Positions 19,506 to 31,578 of a stretch of 64,000 nt of DNA are shown here, piece after piece. Each line of letters begins with the position of its first letter. Position 1 is the first letter of the stretch. The stretch comes from Mercenaria mercenaria (Eukaryota > Mollusca > Bivalvia > Venerida > Veneridae), in contig NC_069364.1 in the NCBI RefSeq assembly GCF_021730395.1, forward strand, positions 83,781,972-83,845,971. Direction: 5' to 3'. Under the pieces are notes generated by a model. That model was not told where the DNA came from and did not search any database. It was given only the letters and a program-made list of their open reading frames with translations. A program made the position numbers and the translations under genes.

Positions 19506-20879
19506 ATTTAACAACACAAACGAGAAAAACAAGTTTCGGTAGAAAAAAGAAGCAGGAAAGAAATCAAAGAGCGGTAAAGAAAGCAATCTGTGTCGGACAT
19601 CACGTGGAAATTTTTTTTCGTTTTCAGTTTGATGAATGCGCCAGAAAGAAGGTTACCTTTTTCATGAGTAATAATTTAATACTTTCAAGTTGAATGATGA
19701 GGAAGGAGCATAAAACACAACAAACATCATTTTATCCCCTTTATAAGGGCGTGAAACCCACAGTTTAAAAGTAACAAGAAAATTATAACTAAAGTGTTAT
19801 ATGTTGACGATAACGTTGGTGAATTTACTTAGAGGGTATTGATGTTGTTGTTTTTTTCTTCACCTCCTCCTTGGGAGAACAGCTTTTGAATACGCAGCAA
19901 TGAATATTAATTAAACAGTTCACTACTATAAACACCTTTACCACTTTACACAGTCACATACTGATCAACTGGTATGTTGGAAGGGCAAAAAGTCAATGTT
20001 CTGCAATCAGCCACCTCTCAAGAAAGACCATTGTTCTGATATTGCTTAAGGTCAGTCTGTAAGAAACCTACATTGAGATAATAGAGCAAGCAACTTTAAA
20101 ATACAAGTCACCTTGGTTCAAAGGTCAGTTTTTGCCTTACTGTTAGGTGACATTTGTAAAAGAGCCTTGTACCTTTCAGGAGTTGCAGTGTGAGTTATAA
20201 ACTTAATACATAGAAACAACGACATAACATCACAACATACAACAATCCTTAACAATGAACAACTATCCTTCCTTAACAAATACTTATACAGATGTAGTAG
20301 TATAAAACTTACTTATATACAAACCATAAAAGTAACACAATAAAATTGGTTTAAAAACTAGCAAACATTAACTTTACAAAGCAGTACCCGGATCTTCGGT
20401 TGGAATAAAAGGCCTTTACCCCCTATCAAATGAAATAAATGTGGCAAATAACAATGCCTACAATAGAATTAATCAATATTTACTATAAAATAATTATATA
20501 GAGTCCACATTCCTGACATTTCTTGATAACATCGGAGCTAAGTTTGAAACTCAGTCATTTCGGATGAACAACCACGTAAGGCTGAATTCAAGCACAACCT
20601 TTTATATGCAATACATTTCATTCCATATAACGAGGCTTAGAGGTAAATTTCGAATATGGGTCATGATCAGTCAATAATTAGGTCATTAAATACAACAATA
20701 AAAATCCTGCTCAATGTTTTTTCTCCAACGTTAATGAAACCAGTATCGTTATATCATCTCCTGTTCTATCAGAACTACGAACACTACTCAATCACCAAAC
20801 AAGCACTGTGCTTTTCGATTTTTCGCATTTTATCAAATACTTACACAGTTTGCTTTACAAATATCTGACTAATATCCGA
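19506..20879. other. No recognisable feature
   Basis: AT-rich stretch without credible genes; the plus-strand frames of 70-80 residues show no family signature. Confidence 0.5.
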
Positions 20880-21190
20880 ATAATGTTTCATTTTCCAAAT
20901 TTTATAAACTACATTCCCATTGTATGTGGGGTGTATAATGTGTTTTAAGGTTGGTGTTATATTTCTTTAAAAGTTCAGGCGATCTGTTGTAAAATTTAGT
21001 GACAGCCTTCCGTAGTTTTTTATATTGGTAACCCTGTTGTAACAGCGCTTTGGTAATATCAGGGGGTAGGACGTAAATGGTGTCTTTCGGTGACCAAATT
21101 GTTTTAAAGTTCCCCGTAAGATACTGAAATCGGCTTCAAAAAAAAAAAAAAAAAAAACATCGGCAATAAAGGGTTCTTGCACTTGTGCTA
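20880..21190 (-). mobile_element. Decayed R2-type retroelement piece
   Basis: The minus strand keeps the pattern YGRLSLNFTTDRLNF after LPKRCYNRV, which lines up by eye with QGYRYYKLRKYFAKF of R2 at 23.9-24.9 kb. A run of about 20 A (21,138-21,157) precedes it. Heavily mutated and older than the other two copies. Confidence 0.4.
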
Positions 21191-21615
21191 TGCAGATGTA
21201 AGTACAATTCTAAAGCCTTTGCTGTCATAAATTTGGTCGACCATGTAGTGTTTTTTTACAAAACTCGTCGGAAAAGTGGACTTGAGCAGGACTTGAACTA
21301 TTTATCTCCGTATAAAGCGCTCAATAACTTTTTTACGGCGCCAGGTACAGACTCAGGATAAATTGTCGGGAGGAGATAAATAGCGTGGTCACAGAATGCA
21401 CGCATGCAATGTTTCCAAAGTAAAACTCACATACTTGGCAGAATATCCGCCCTAGGGTGATGATTTGTCAATGTTCAAAATCTGCCATACCCGATAGACA
21501 CAATTTTCTCACTTAAACCACAGAAAGACACCATTTACTTCCTATCCCCTCTAATACGAAGGTTTCTATCATAATAAATATACCCTTCCCAAGGTGTATT
21601 GTAAGATAAATGCTT

Positions 21616-21784
21616 TACTAATAAACTTTGATAATGTGGCAGTTGACCTGAATACAATCGACACTGTTTATTGTCCAATACAGGTAAGTCCAATAATTGC
21701 TTTGCAATAGATCTATGACGGATTATCGTTGAACACCCCTGGACTTATTGGACTCAACTGCCACATTATCAAAGTTTATTAGTA
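21616..21784. mobile_element. MITE with perfect 30-bp terminal inverted repeats
   Basis: The 30 bases from 21,617 (ACTAATAAACTTTGATAATG and onward to CAGTTGA) recur as an exact complement at 21,754-21,783. The interior holds a second offset complement (GTCCAATA/TATTGGAC). Element length is about 168 bp. Perfect ends suggest recent activity or conversion. The superfamily is unclear. Confidence 0.85.
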
Positions 21785-21907
21785 CTATGCCCCAACGATA
21801 ACTTGATATTTACAAACATGACTATAAATAGATTAAAATGGAACATAGGGAATTCAACATTTTTCTAACATGTTACAATCTAAATACTTCCAGGTTTTAT
21901 ACCAATT

Positions 21908-21987
21908 GGAAATTAGCTCAGTGGTAAAGCATACAGTCCGTGTTAAACAGATATTTTGTCGTGTGGGTTCGAAACTCAGCATCGACA
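21908..21987 (+). other. tRNA-like sequence (pseudo-tRNA or SINE head)
   Basis: AATTAGCTCAGTGGTAAAGC resembles an A box and GTGTGGGTTCGAAACTC a B box, about 50 bases apart. The acceptor stem does not pair well, so I do not call a functional tRNA. Confidence 0.5.
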
Positions 21988-22271
21988 TTAATTTTTTTCT
22001 CATAAACATTTAGATTCCTTCATGAACTATGTGACAACACAACAGAGAAGTATCTTTAGCCGATATGGTAGATCAGAAAAGTTTACCAATATATGAAAGA
22101 TGATATTGACTAAATGCATGCATTTAAGCCATGCAAATAATAAACAGACTGTTGTTTTATATAAAGGCATACATACAAATACGAACCACCTAAGAAAGAA
22201 ACAAACATACAGGAATAAAAATGAAAACGAAAAGAAGAAAAAATACACAAAAAGACAAAAAATGAGAAAAA

Positions 22272-22362
22272 AAGACCCTCACGAAGATTCGAACCCACAA
22301 AATGTTTTGCTTATAATATTCAAATGTTATCTGCGGTTTACCCGACTGAGCTATGTTTCCAT
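22272..22362 (-). other. tRNA-like sequence, minus strand
   Basis: On the minus strand CATAGCTCAGTCGGGTAAAC (A box) and GTGGGTTCGAATCTTCG (B box) lie about 50 bases apart. Probably a SINE head or a pseudo-tRNA. Confidence 0.5.
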
Positions 22363-22364
22363 GT

Positions 22365-23255
22365 AATATTTGTCGATTTAAGATGAAAGAAATACTAATA
22401 ATTATTTAGAAGGTAATATGTAAGCATTATGGATTGGTATTTTATCGGTTATCATGAAATGGAATCGTCCTCGCGTTTCGGCGGGAATCTTGTTATCATT
22501 GGGGATTAGTAGTTTCATTACCTGCCACATAATCAACGTTTTCTATTAGTTAAAGTTATCACTGCCAGCTTTTCTTTATGAGATTATGTGGTATAATAAC
22601 AATAATTATAGGTGTTTATAATCGAACATTGTTTATTTTGTTTTACAGTTCATGAAATCTACACAATTATCTAAACTATTTTTACAGTAATATACTCATC
22701 TTGTGGTGATAACTGATCAGTTTTCGTAGGTTTCAAAACATTTCGTAATGCAGCTTTGTAGTAAATGCGTCAAATAATAATATTATTCGAAGCTTTGTCT
22801 GTAGGAGTCAAAACAAAATGCGTATGAAACTTTGATACCCTTTTTTTTAAAGTTCGAAGTGAAAACTTGAATATTCATACTTGCTTTTTTTTCCACTTCC
22901 CCAAACACCCACACCCTTATATCTACCATTTACCTTTTTTTTTGTATTTTGCATATAATTAAAAAGGACTTGATGGATTTTTGAAGCAACTTGTAAGCTA
23001 TATTTTTCCACCAACGTTTCTTTTTGTTGCGGGCCTATTTTGTGATGAATTGCTGTGTTAAGGGTGCTCTGTGCTTCCGGGAAACCTACCCTTACCTTCT
23101 ATTTTAGGAGGTAATAAGGAAGGGTTTGTTTCATTGAATTTTATGCAAGGTTAATGCCTAAAAATAGTCATTTCCAATCACATATATTTAAAGCCTGTCT
23201 TGAAATGTATTTTATTGTTGAGAGGGGAAGACAACTCCAGCGACCTTGTTTAGTA
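22365..23255. other. No recognisable feature
   Basis: AT-rich DNA. Near 23,070-23,130 there is a small self-complementary stretch (CCTACCCTTACCTTC against GGTAATAAGGAAGGG). No gene is seen. Confidence 0.45.
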
Positions 23256-23257
23256 AA

Positions 23258-25146
23258 GTTATAAAATCTGAAAAGTAGATCCCTCGGAAGCACCGAAAAC
23301 AAGGCAAACAGTGAAAATTGCAGACTCGGTTTGATTGAGTCTGTTCATGAGCAACAATGGAAAATGCAACCCTGCCCACGCCCTCTAGCACCGGCTTAAG
23401 CAGTATTCAATCTTCAAATCTAAATGAGTTGAAATCAGTGATCCCGAAGGACCAGAAAATATAACAACACTGAGAGGAAGTCGGGGCGACTTTTTACGGC
23501 CGCCACACAGCACTTTACACCCGCTGTTGTGAAGTAAATAAAATCTGAAAAGTAGATCCCTCGGAAGCATCGAAAACAAGGCAAACAGTGAACATTGCAG
23601 CCTCTGTTTGATTGAGTCTGTTCATGAGCAGTAATGGAAAATGCAACACTGCCCACGCCCTCTAGCACTGGCTTAAGCAGTATTCAATCTTCAAATCTAA
23701 ATGAATTGAAATCAATGATCCCGAAGGACCAGAAAGTATAACAACACTGAGACGAAGTCGGGGCGACTTTTTACGGCCGCCACAAAGCACTTAACACCCG
23801 CTGTTGTGAAGTAAATAAAATCTGAAAAGTAGATCCCTCGGAAGCACCGAAAACAAGGCAAACAGTGAAAATTGCAGACTCGGTTTGATTGAGCGTTTAG
23901 TCATGTTGTTTGCCAGAGCGTGTAGTCATGTCAAGCATTTCAATGAACGTAATCAATATATTACAGGTAAACTTCTTCAGCAAGGCTACCGTTATTACAA
24001 ATTGCGTAAATATTTTGCTAAATTTATTATCGTAATTCTGATTTGGTTTTAAAATTCAATAGTAATTTAAAGACACTTATGCGAGAAGGTATTTCTAAAC
24101 CCGTTTTTTATGGGGATGTGGTTTACAAACTTCGTAAGATCTTGGTAATTTTCCAAATGTATTTGGAAAGAGTATCAAACGTTTTATTAAAAGAGGTTAC
24201 GCCCAACTGTTTTGAGACATACCGCATGTTTAGTGTTCAACCCGTTTACAGTTGGACACTACGCTTCCCTCTTTGATTGCGTCTGACGGAAGAGGGGGAG
24301 GACTCTATGATAAGCAGTTTTTAAATCCTACCAGGACTAAACTGTTTTGATATTTGTCTTCTGGCCTGTTTCGTCGGGCCCTTAAGGGTTTTTCTCTTGT
24401 TGCTCTGTCTTCTGAAAAGGCATTGAGTACATACGTTTTTGGTTCTTAAGGTTTGTTTTTTACATATTTATACACGAGCATTTTTGTGTTTACATGCCAT
24501 GCCTTTTTGTTTCCATTACGTGTGTAAGAGATTCACCTGGAGGGGATTACTTTTATTTACACTATCCCTTGTCTTTGGAACATGGTGGGGTGAGTGAGGT
24601 TAGGTGCACCATAAACCGGTTTAAGCTCCCCAGTGGTGTTTTTGCCACTGACCGTTCCAAGGCGGTGCCCCACTGTGTTCCTTTGTTTGTTCGTTTTGTC
24701 CTTATGTGTTGGCTTTGTGTGCGTGTGTGTTGTTCGTTTTGTCCTTATGTGTTGGCTTTGAGTGTATGTGTGTGTGTGTGTGTGGTGCACGCGTCTGCGT
24801 GCTGGGGGTTTCGTTTTGAGGAGGCTACGTTTTTGGTGCGTGGCATTCCCTGTTTGATATTTTGCTTTGTTTTTCTGACTGAGTCTGTTCATGAGCAGTA
24901 ATGGAAAATGCAACACTGCCCACGCCCTCTAGCACCGGCTTAAGCAGTATTCAATCTTCAAATCTAAATGAGTTGAAATCAATGATCCCGAAGGACCAGA
25001 AAATATAACAACACTGAGATGAAGTCGGGGCGACTTTTTACGGCCGCCACACAGCACTTAACACCCGCTGTTGTGAAGTAAATAAAATCTGAAAAGTAGA
25101 TCCCTCGGAAGCACCGAAAACAAGGCAAACAGTGAAAATTGCAGAC
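23258..25146 (+). repeat. R1 repeat array (unit about 275 bp) interrupted by R2
   Basis: Units start near AAATAAAATCTGAAAAGTAG at 23,258, 23,535 and 23,815 and resume at 24,877-25,146. Constant words are CCCTCGGAAGCACCGAAAAC, GCAGACTCGGTTTGATTGAG, TCTGTTCATGAGC, CCCACGCCCTCTAGCACCGG, CCGAAGGACCAGAAAATATA and TTTTTACGGCCGCCACACAG. CAGACTC...GAGTCTG forms a conserved small stem. R1 also occurs at 34,343-34,665, inverted at 39,150-39,655, and as relatives at 12.2-13.1, 40.3 and 55.3 kb. The family is not recognised, and no protein is encoded. Confidence 0.9.
23894..24876 (+). mobile_element. R2: 983-bp 5'-truncated retroelement inserted in R1
   Basis: It is flanked by GATTGAG (23887-23893) and GACTGAG (24877-24883), a 7-base target duplication lying exactly within the R1 word GATTGAGTCTG. 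The 5' part encodes segments such as KLLQQGYRYYKLRKYFAKF and REGISKPVFYGDVVYKLRKI. I recall this pattern downstream of the reverse transcriptase in a bivalve retroelement family, possibly Penelope-like (PLE); the class is inference. The 3' part is non-coding: ACCGGTTTAAGCTCCCCAGT, CCGTTCCAAGGCGGTGCCCC, a TG-rich tract, GGCATTCCCTGTTTGATATT and a T-rich end. A closely related inverted copy lies at 29,316-30,228, and 3' tails recur at 27.4, 35.0, 35.3 and 48.0 kb. Confidence 0.75.
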
Positions 25147-27390
25147 GTAATGCATTAAATACGTCACAGCGTTCTCTTTCGAAGATTCCAGCAAGGAATA
25201 CAAGCCAGAAAATTTTTTGTCTTGGTTATTATTTTTAATATTGTTAAAATAGAGTTTTAAACGAGCTGTGCATGTTATACTCTTGATTTATTTAGAAAGT
25301 CTAAATATTTTAGTTATTTTTATAATTTTTTATAGTAGATTTAGCTCTAAATCTAGACTCTACTTGGATATGGTGCCTGCTTTTTAATTTTGTCTATTGG
25401 CAGTTCCTGTGATATGCAGGCTCCATAACCTAAGATCTCCTTTCTAAATTCCAGTTTGTTTAGTTCTGCTCATTGTTTTCTCGTTTAGGGCAAACCCATT
25501 ATTTTAACTGGGGACCATACGCCGCTTTTCATGGAATTACACGCTAGTGAAGCATTGAAGGTTCCATGTGTAGCGCCGTATGAACACATCTGCGGATGTC
25601 TCTAAACTGTTTTTTGTATTTTTAGCATGTGTAAATGTTGAGTTCTGCTCAACCCGGGGCTAGAGGGCGTGGACGGTAGCATGCATTTTAACTACCGTCC
25701 GTGAACAGGCTCAATCAATTCAAGTCTGCAACATTTTCGTTTTTGTTGTGTTGAGCGACCTGTGGAGTTTCTACCTTTTCTATTCTATATGAAAATATAG
25801 GCTTCAGATCTTTGTCCAACTGCATTTTGGCCGTTAAAGACCCGAGTCCGTGGCATATATCTACATATTTCCATACCTTCGCTTTATGTTTTTAACCGTT
25901 TATTCAAAGTATTTACATATCTGGAAATGCTGAGGAGAAAATCCAGGGGCGAACGCCGTATGGCGGAGACTTCAGCTGTGGCCTCACAAGTTGAAACCAG
26001 GAGGACACGTAGGCGCACACCCTGAGCCAGCCAGTTGACAGCCCAGAGTCATCCGGTTAGGACGGAATATAATGAAATCACGAACTCTCACTTAAGTTAT
26101 TTGGGCCTCACGTTTCAGACGCAACAAATGCTCACGCCTTCAGTGCTGGATCTACTAATTACTCCGCCACTGGTTCCTTTATAGCAGGACAATACCAGAA
26201 CACCAACACTCAGGTTTTTCCCAGTATAAGTACATGTACGGCTTTTGGTACTTTTCCAGCTTATCCGGGACAACACTATGGTTCAGGACAACTTCAGAAC
26301 ACTTAACATTTGTATTGCTAATATTGGTTCATATATTCCACAAGGACAATATACGTTTCTTCCATTTTCTGGACAAGTTCAAGGACAATTACGGACCAGT
26401 AGCATTACAAACACTCTGTCTCGTAGTGTTCAGTGTAATATGCAGGGAAATGAACAGTTTCCCAACAATTATGTTGGACACTCTGCTCTGGCCAACATGG
26501 AGAGCATCACTGCTCAGGCCAGTATTAGTACCATCCAACAAACTTCTCCACAATATGGTACAGTTTTTCAAGAAGTCGGTGCTTCAACTTCACAGGCGCA
26601 AGAACCGACTGGGTCATTCCACATGGATTCGGCCATCAATGTAGTGAACCAAGATGTCTGTTTGATTGATTGATTGATTTATTTCAGTGTATAAAACACA
26701 TGGAATGGTACAACACAAAATTAAAAACAGATTTCAATTTCTGTCCACCACAATCTTCAACTGTTCTACCTCCTCTCACAGAAGGTAATGTTTTTAGTTT
26801 GCAATATGTGTGTTCTAATATGGCCGTACACGTGCCGCAAAAAAATTAAGGAACAAATATAGAATAACGAAGTTATTCAATTGGAAAGTTTACTTGATAG
26901 AGATAGCAAGAAATCTCATTTATTTATTTATCTGTTTGGGTTTTACGGCGCACCAACACAGTATAGGTTATATGGCGCCAAACAGGCAAGGAATCTCAAT
27001 CTTTAAAAATTATAGAAGGTAAGCTTTCTGTGGCAGATGGACAGAATGTAAAAGAAATTACAACCATTAATTTGTGGACAGATATCGATGCTTTCTTGAT
27101 ATTTATTCAAATAATGATTATGAAAAAGCCACATCTTGCCGCTGATCTTGTTCAGTATTTGCATACAATTAGGTTAGCTGCTAAACGTAATACAACTGGT
27201 TGGCTTTCTTATGACAAATTGTTCAGGCGGAAACTGTCTCGGTACCAGTCTTGCAAATGGTCTGTGCTAGATGGTGAATTTTGCTGTTGACTATGACTAC
27301 TCGGCTATCTCAGTCAGTTTTGAAGCCTTGTTTTCATTTTAATAATAAAGGTTTCTGCAGCAAACTTAATTGTTTATATCAGCATTTGTG

Positions 27391-27777
27391 TAAAAAAAAA
27401 CAAAGACAAATATCAAACAGGGAATGCCACGTACCAAAATCGCAGCCTCCCCAAAACGAAACCTACAGCACGCAGACGTGCACACAACAAACACACACAC
27501 ACATACACATACATAAAGCCAACACACGAAGACAAAACGAACAAACAAAGGAACTCAAACACATACACGCGCACACACACAAAGCCTACACACGGACAGC
27601 GGTGCCCCACTGTGTTCCTTTGCTTGTTCGTTGTGTCCTCTTGTGTTGGCTTTGTGTGTGTGCGCGTGTATGTGTGTGTTTGTGGTGTGCACGTCTGCGT
27701 GCTGTGGGTATCGTTTTGGGGAGGCTGCGATTTTGATACGTGGCGTTCCCTGTTTGATATTTGTCTTTGTTTTTTTC
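27391..27777. mobile_element. Head-to-head pair of R2 tails nested in the DIRS-like element
   Basis: An inverted R2 3' tail (27,391-27,595: AAACAGGGAATGCCACG, CA-rich tract, AGACAAAACGAACAAACAAA) is followed by a plus-strand tail (27,600-27,777: CGGTGCCCCACTGTGTTCCT, TG tract, GGCGTTCCCTGTTTGATATT). They are complementary over about 170 bases, so the segment can fold as a long hairpin. DIRS-type sequence lies on both sides. Confidence 0.8.
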
Positions 27778-28499
27778 TACTGTCAGGATTCAAAAATGGC
27801 TTTTCACTCCAGTACTCTGGCCCGCGAGAATTCATTTGTTCAAATAATCTGAAGTCGGTCATTCTTCATCCTGATATATTAAGAGCAAAAATAGACAAAG
27901 AAGTAAGATAGATCGTATGCTGGGTCCATTTAATTTTTTTTACCATTTTCAAACTTGAGAATAAAATAGAAAAAGTGGAAACTCCATCAGGTCGCTCAAA
28001 ATTGTTCTATTTTTAAAAAATTTCAACATCGTTACAATGGACAGTGTCAAAATTTCTTGATCATTATTTAGATGATTATATTTTTCTTGGGAAAAAGGAA
28101 ACCTCTGAATGTCAAGATCTAATGGCTAATTTTAGACACGTTTGTCACGATATAGGTATTCCGCTTAATGAAGATAAACCGAGGGTCGTACCACGATAGT
28201 TACATATTTAGGTATTGATCTAGATTCAGTGAGGATGGAATTTATAATTCCCGAGGAAAAAATCTCTAAAGCTAAAATAAGTTTGCAAGAAATAATTTCT
28301 TCAAAAAAAGTACGATTGAATACATTTAAATCGTTGGTAGGTCTTTTAAATTTCTTCACTAAGGCAATGCCATCAGGCCGAGCATTCAGTTGTGAACTAT
28401 ATATCGCAATGTCACAAGCTAAAAAGCCTCCGAATTACATTTCGAGAAAATTTGAAAATTCGGTAAGAATTTTTAGATCACTACAATAGTGTGTCGGTA

Positions 28500-29315
28500 T
28501 TTAGTAATTTAGACTGCGACATTTTCGTTTTTGTCGTGTTGAGCGACCTGTGAAGTTTCCACTTTTTCTATTCTATTGTATAAATGACGACAGTAGTTCT
28601 GAAGAAGACTGTGTTTAGAAATTGTGGAGGGACACATGAAGGACACCAAACAATCACAAAGGCTCACTTTGAGCCTTTGGTGCTTAAAAGATGATAACAG
28701 TAAGCAAACAATATTGAAATACGTTCTATACTTTATTTCTCGAATTTTTGGAAGCAGCATGAACCCTTACTCTACTTCAGCTTATTATAAAATTTGTCTA
28801 TCATTCAGAATATGTATAGTACTGTTTTCACCGGAAAGATTAATTTAAAACTTAGAGTCTAAAATTTAACAGTATCGGACATGTTGTTGCAGGTTAGTAA
28901 TGATTTTCACTGGTTAGAAATTGTTGCTGTAATGCAGGGTAAGAGTTAATGACTGTATAAAACAAATTACCTTTTTGTAAGAACAAAACTTAAGGAAAGG
29001 AAACATAACAAAACAGAAATATGTCCGGATGAACAGATGAATATTTGGTTACGCACACCTGTTCAAGTGGTACGCATACAACCCGATGGTGCTGTACTTA
29101 CAGAGGTTATAGATGATGAACGCGTTGTCATTTTCGCTCAGTGTCACACATGACTTAGAGAGAAACATTTTCAGCCTTTCCTCCAATCAGCGCCACTCTT
29201 ACAAAATCTCTCATTATGGCTGAAAATACCGAGAATACCTTGCCAAGCAATCCAATTGGAACATTATTCAGGCGGCATAAGATCATACGAGGTCATAAAA
29301 TCGTGCTTAATACGG
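28500..29315. other. Unassigned filler between DIRS-like parts
   Basis: It begins with a partial R3 repeat (28,505-28,575; TTGAGCGACCTGTGAAGTTT). The remainder has no recognised feature and may be another insertion. The frames of about 75-85 residues here carry no family signature. Confidence 0.4.
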
Positions 29316-30228
29316 CACGCCGAAAAAAAAACGAAATACAAATATCAAACAGGGAATACCATGAACCAAAAACGCAGCTTCCTCAAAACGAAACACACAG
29401 CGCGTAGACGTGCACAACACAAACACACAAGACAAAACGACCAAACAAAGGAACACAGTGGAGCACCGCCTTCGAACGGTCAGTGGCAAAAACACCACTG
29501 GGGAGCTTAAACCGGTTTATGGTGCGCACCTAACCTCACTCTTACCCCCACCATGTTCCAAAGATACGGGATAGCGTATATAAAAGCAATCCCCGCCAAG
29601 TGAATCTCTAACACACGTAATGGAAACAAAAAGGCATGACATGTAAAACACAAAAATGCTCGTGTACAAATATATAAAAAGCAAACCTTAAGAACCAAAA
29701 ACGTATGTACTCAATGCCTTTTCAGAAGACAGAGCAACAAGAGAAACACCCGAAAAAGTGTCCGACAAAACAGGCCAGAAGACAGATATCAAGACAGTTC
29801 AGTCTTGGTAGGATTTAAAAACTGCTTATCAAAGAGTCCTCCCCCTCTTCCGTCAGACACAATCAGAGGGCAGTGTAGTGTTCAACTGTAAACTGGTTGA
29901 ACACTAAACATTCGGTTTGGCCCAAAACAGTTGGGTCATAACCTCTTTTAATAAAATATTTTGTAATTTTACCAAATACTGTTGGAAAATTACCATGACC
30001 CAAGGTCTTACGAAGTTTGTAAACCACATCCCCATAAAAAACGGGTTTAGAAATACCTTCTCGCAGAAGTGTCTTTAAATTACTATTGAATTTTAAAACC
30101 AAATCAGAATTACGATAGTAAAATTTAGCAAAATATTTACGCAATTTATAATAATGGTAGCCTTGCTGAAGAAGTTTACTTGTAATACATTGATTACGTT
30201 CATTGAAATCCTTGACATGACTACAAAG
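29316..30228 (-). mobile_element. R2 copy, inverted, nested in the DIRS-like element
   Basis: On the minus strand it runs from TGTAGTCATGTCAAGGATTT (about 30,225) through a coding-like part (LRKYFAKFYYRNSDLVLKF, REGISKPVFYGDVVYKLRK, KRGYDPTVL) and the non-coding tail (ACCGGTTTAAGCTCCCCAGT inverse, CA-rich tract) to a run of A at 29,316. DIRS-type sequence resumes at 30,229. It parallels R2 at 23,894 but begins slightly further downstream. Confidence 0.78.
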
Positions 30229-31349
30229 TCTTGTTCACATTTTAAATAAGAAGTCATCTCGTAATAAACGAGTAATGATATTGTTAAGGAAATTAGTTTT
30301 ACCACTTTTACAACAAAATATTCAAATAAGAGCAGTACATATTCCATCGAAACAGAATGCGATATGTGACGCATTAAGCCGTTTACAGGTCTCTCGGTTG
30401 TTAACTTTTTTACCATATGACGCTTCACATGATCCTTTATCAATTTCACAGGATTTCATCAATCTCTGCAGCAAAATAGATTTTAGGCGATTAAACTACA
30501 ACACAGCTAGGTGGCCACCTACATTGCAACACATTATGGAATATATATCATTTATGTCAAAGCAGTCGTATGCATACAGAACTGTAAGCAGTCATATATC
30601 GGCGATATGTTTTATTAGCAAAATTAAATGTTTTAATGACGAAACGCAGTTTTTCATAGTTCGAAAAATGCTTGTAGGCCTGAAAAGAATTCAGAGTCCT
30701 AAAGATGTTCGCAACCCTATTGACCCTACACTGCTTCATAGAATTATAAGTTGCTTCGTTTGCTCATCTCAGTTCGAACAATTTTCAGCAGGCTTTCAAT
30801 TAGCTTTTCATGGACTTTTTAAGTGTCAGCGAGATTTCATTTCCCTTTAAAGGAGCTCGATTAACAGACATTATCTTTACATTCTTTCTACCAGTTTCAA
30901 AAACGGACCAGTTTGGTCCAGGTCCTTTAATTAAAATTTCATTAGATACAGCAGTTTCTGCATCTTTAAAGGTAGTTCTACAAAAGTATATTTCCATACG
31001 CCCAGGCTGTGACGGTCAATTCCTGCGTCACACCGATGGGTTACCTCTTACGCAATGTCAGTTAAATCAATCTTGAAAAAGTCACTGAAATTTCTAGAGG
31101 ACTCATTTAAAAGATTTCAGTCATTCGTTTAGAATAGGCGGCGCTACGTATCTTCACAACAAGGGGTTTTCAGAGGAGTATATCAAACTCGGGCGCTGGA
31201 AATCGTCGGCATACAAAACTTATAGTACAATGTACATGGCTGTCAATTTCAAAATTATTCATGAGTATTTCTTAACAGATAAATTACCATTGCAAAATTT
31301 AAGACATGAATTCAATTAATTACTTCAGACTTTCCCTAGTAAATTCACA

Positions 31350-31578
31350 GCAAATTTTATATTCTGATATCATCCGATTGTCCGGTGTGTGAGAAGCTGA
31401 CATCATCCGATTTTCCGGTGTACATTTAAATTACGTCTGATTGTCCGGTGTATAAAGTTATATTACGTCCGATTGTCCGGCGTATGAGAATCTTACATCG
31501 TCCGATATCCGGCGATAAAAATCATAGTGTCCGATTATCCGGCATATTATTATTCATTCTGTCTTCCGATTATCCGGA
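31350..31578 (+). repeat. Degenerate tandem CCGATTGTCCGG array, seven copies
   Basis: CCGATTGTCCGGTGT, CCGATTTTCCGGTGT, TGATTGTCCGGTGT, CCGATTGTCCGGCGT, CCGATATCCGGCG, CCGATTATCCGGCAT and CCGATTATCCGG follow one another every 28-34 bases. The core is nearly self-complementary (CCG-ATNNTC-CGG, exact in CCGATATCCGG). The array starts about 35 bases after the end of the tyrosine recombinase segment, so it may belong to the right terminus of the DIRS-like element or be an independent protein-binding array. Confidence 0.85.

Larger units (their letters stand above)
25610..31340 (+). mobile_element. DIRS-like tyrosine-recombinase retroelement, broken
   Basis: Parts in order: an R3-type repeat at the left edge (25,610-25,788); a first frame region (about 25,930-27,400) with a gag-like segment (NLWTDIDAFLIF) and a cysteine/histidine cluster; reverse transcriptase parts (about 27,780-28,490); an RNase H end (HIPSKQNAICDALSRLQ-type, about 30,229-30,400); and a tyrosine recombinase (about 30,400-31,320). 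This RT, RNase H, tyrosine recombinase order is that of DIRS elements. It is a fossil: several breaks, plus nested insertions (an R2 tail pair at 27,391-27,777 and an R2 copy at 29,316-30,228). Matching terminal repeats are not obvious on the right. Probably of moderate age, since long frames are still legible. Confidence 0.82.

Noticed and set aside
24494-24916. 135- and 119-residue frames in the R2 tail
   Set aside because: Both strands are open over the TG-rich tract, a base-composition effect. The same applies at 27,281-27,862, 34,989-35,305 and 47,958-48,337.
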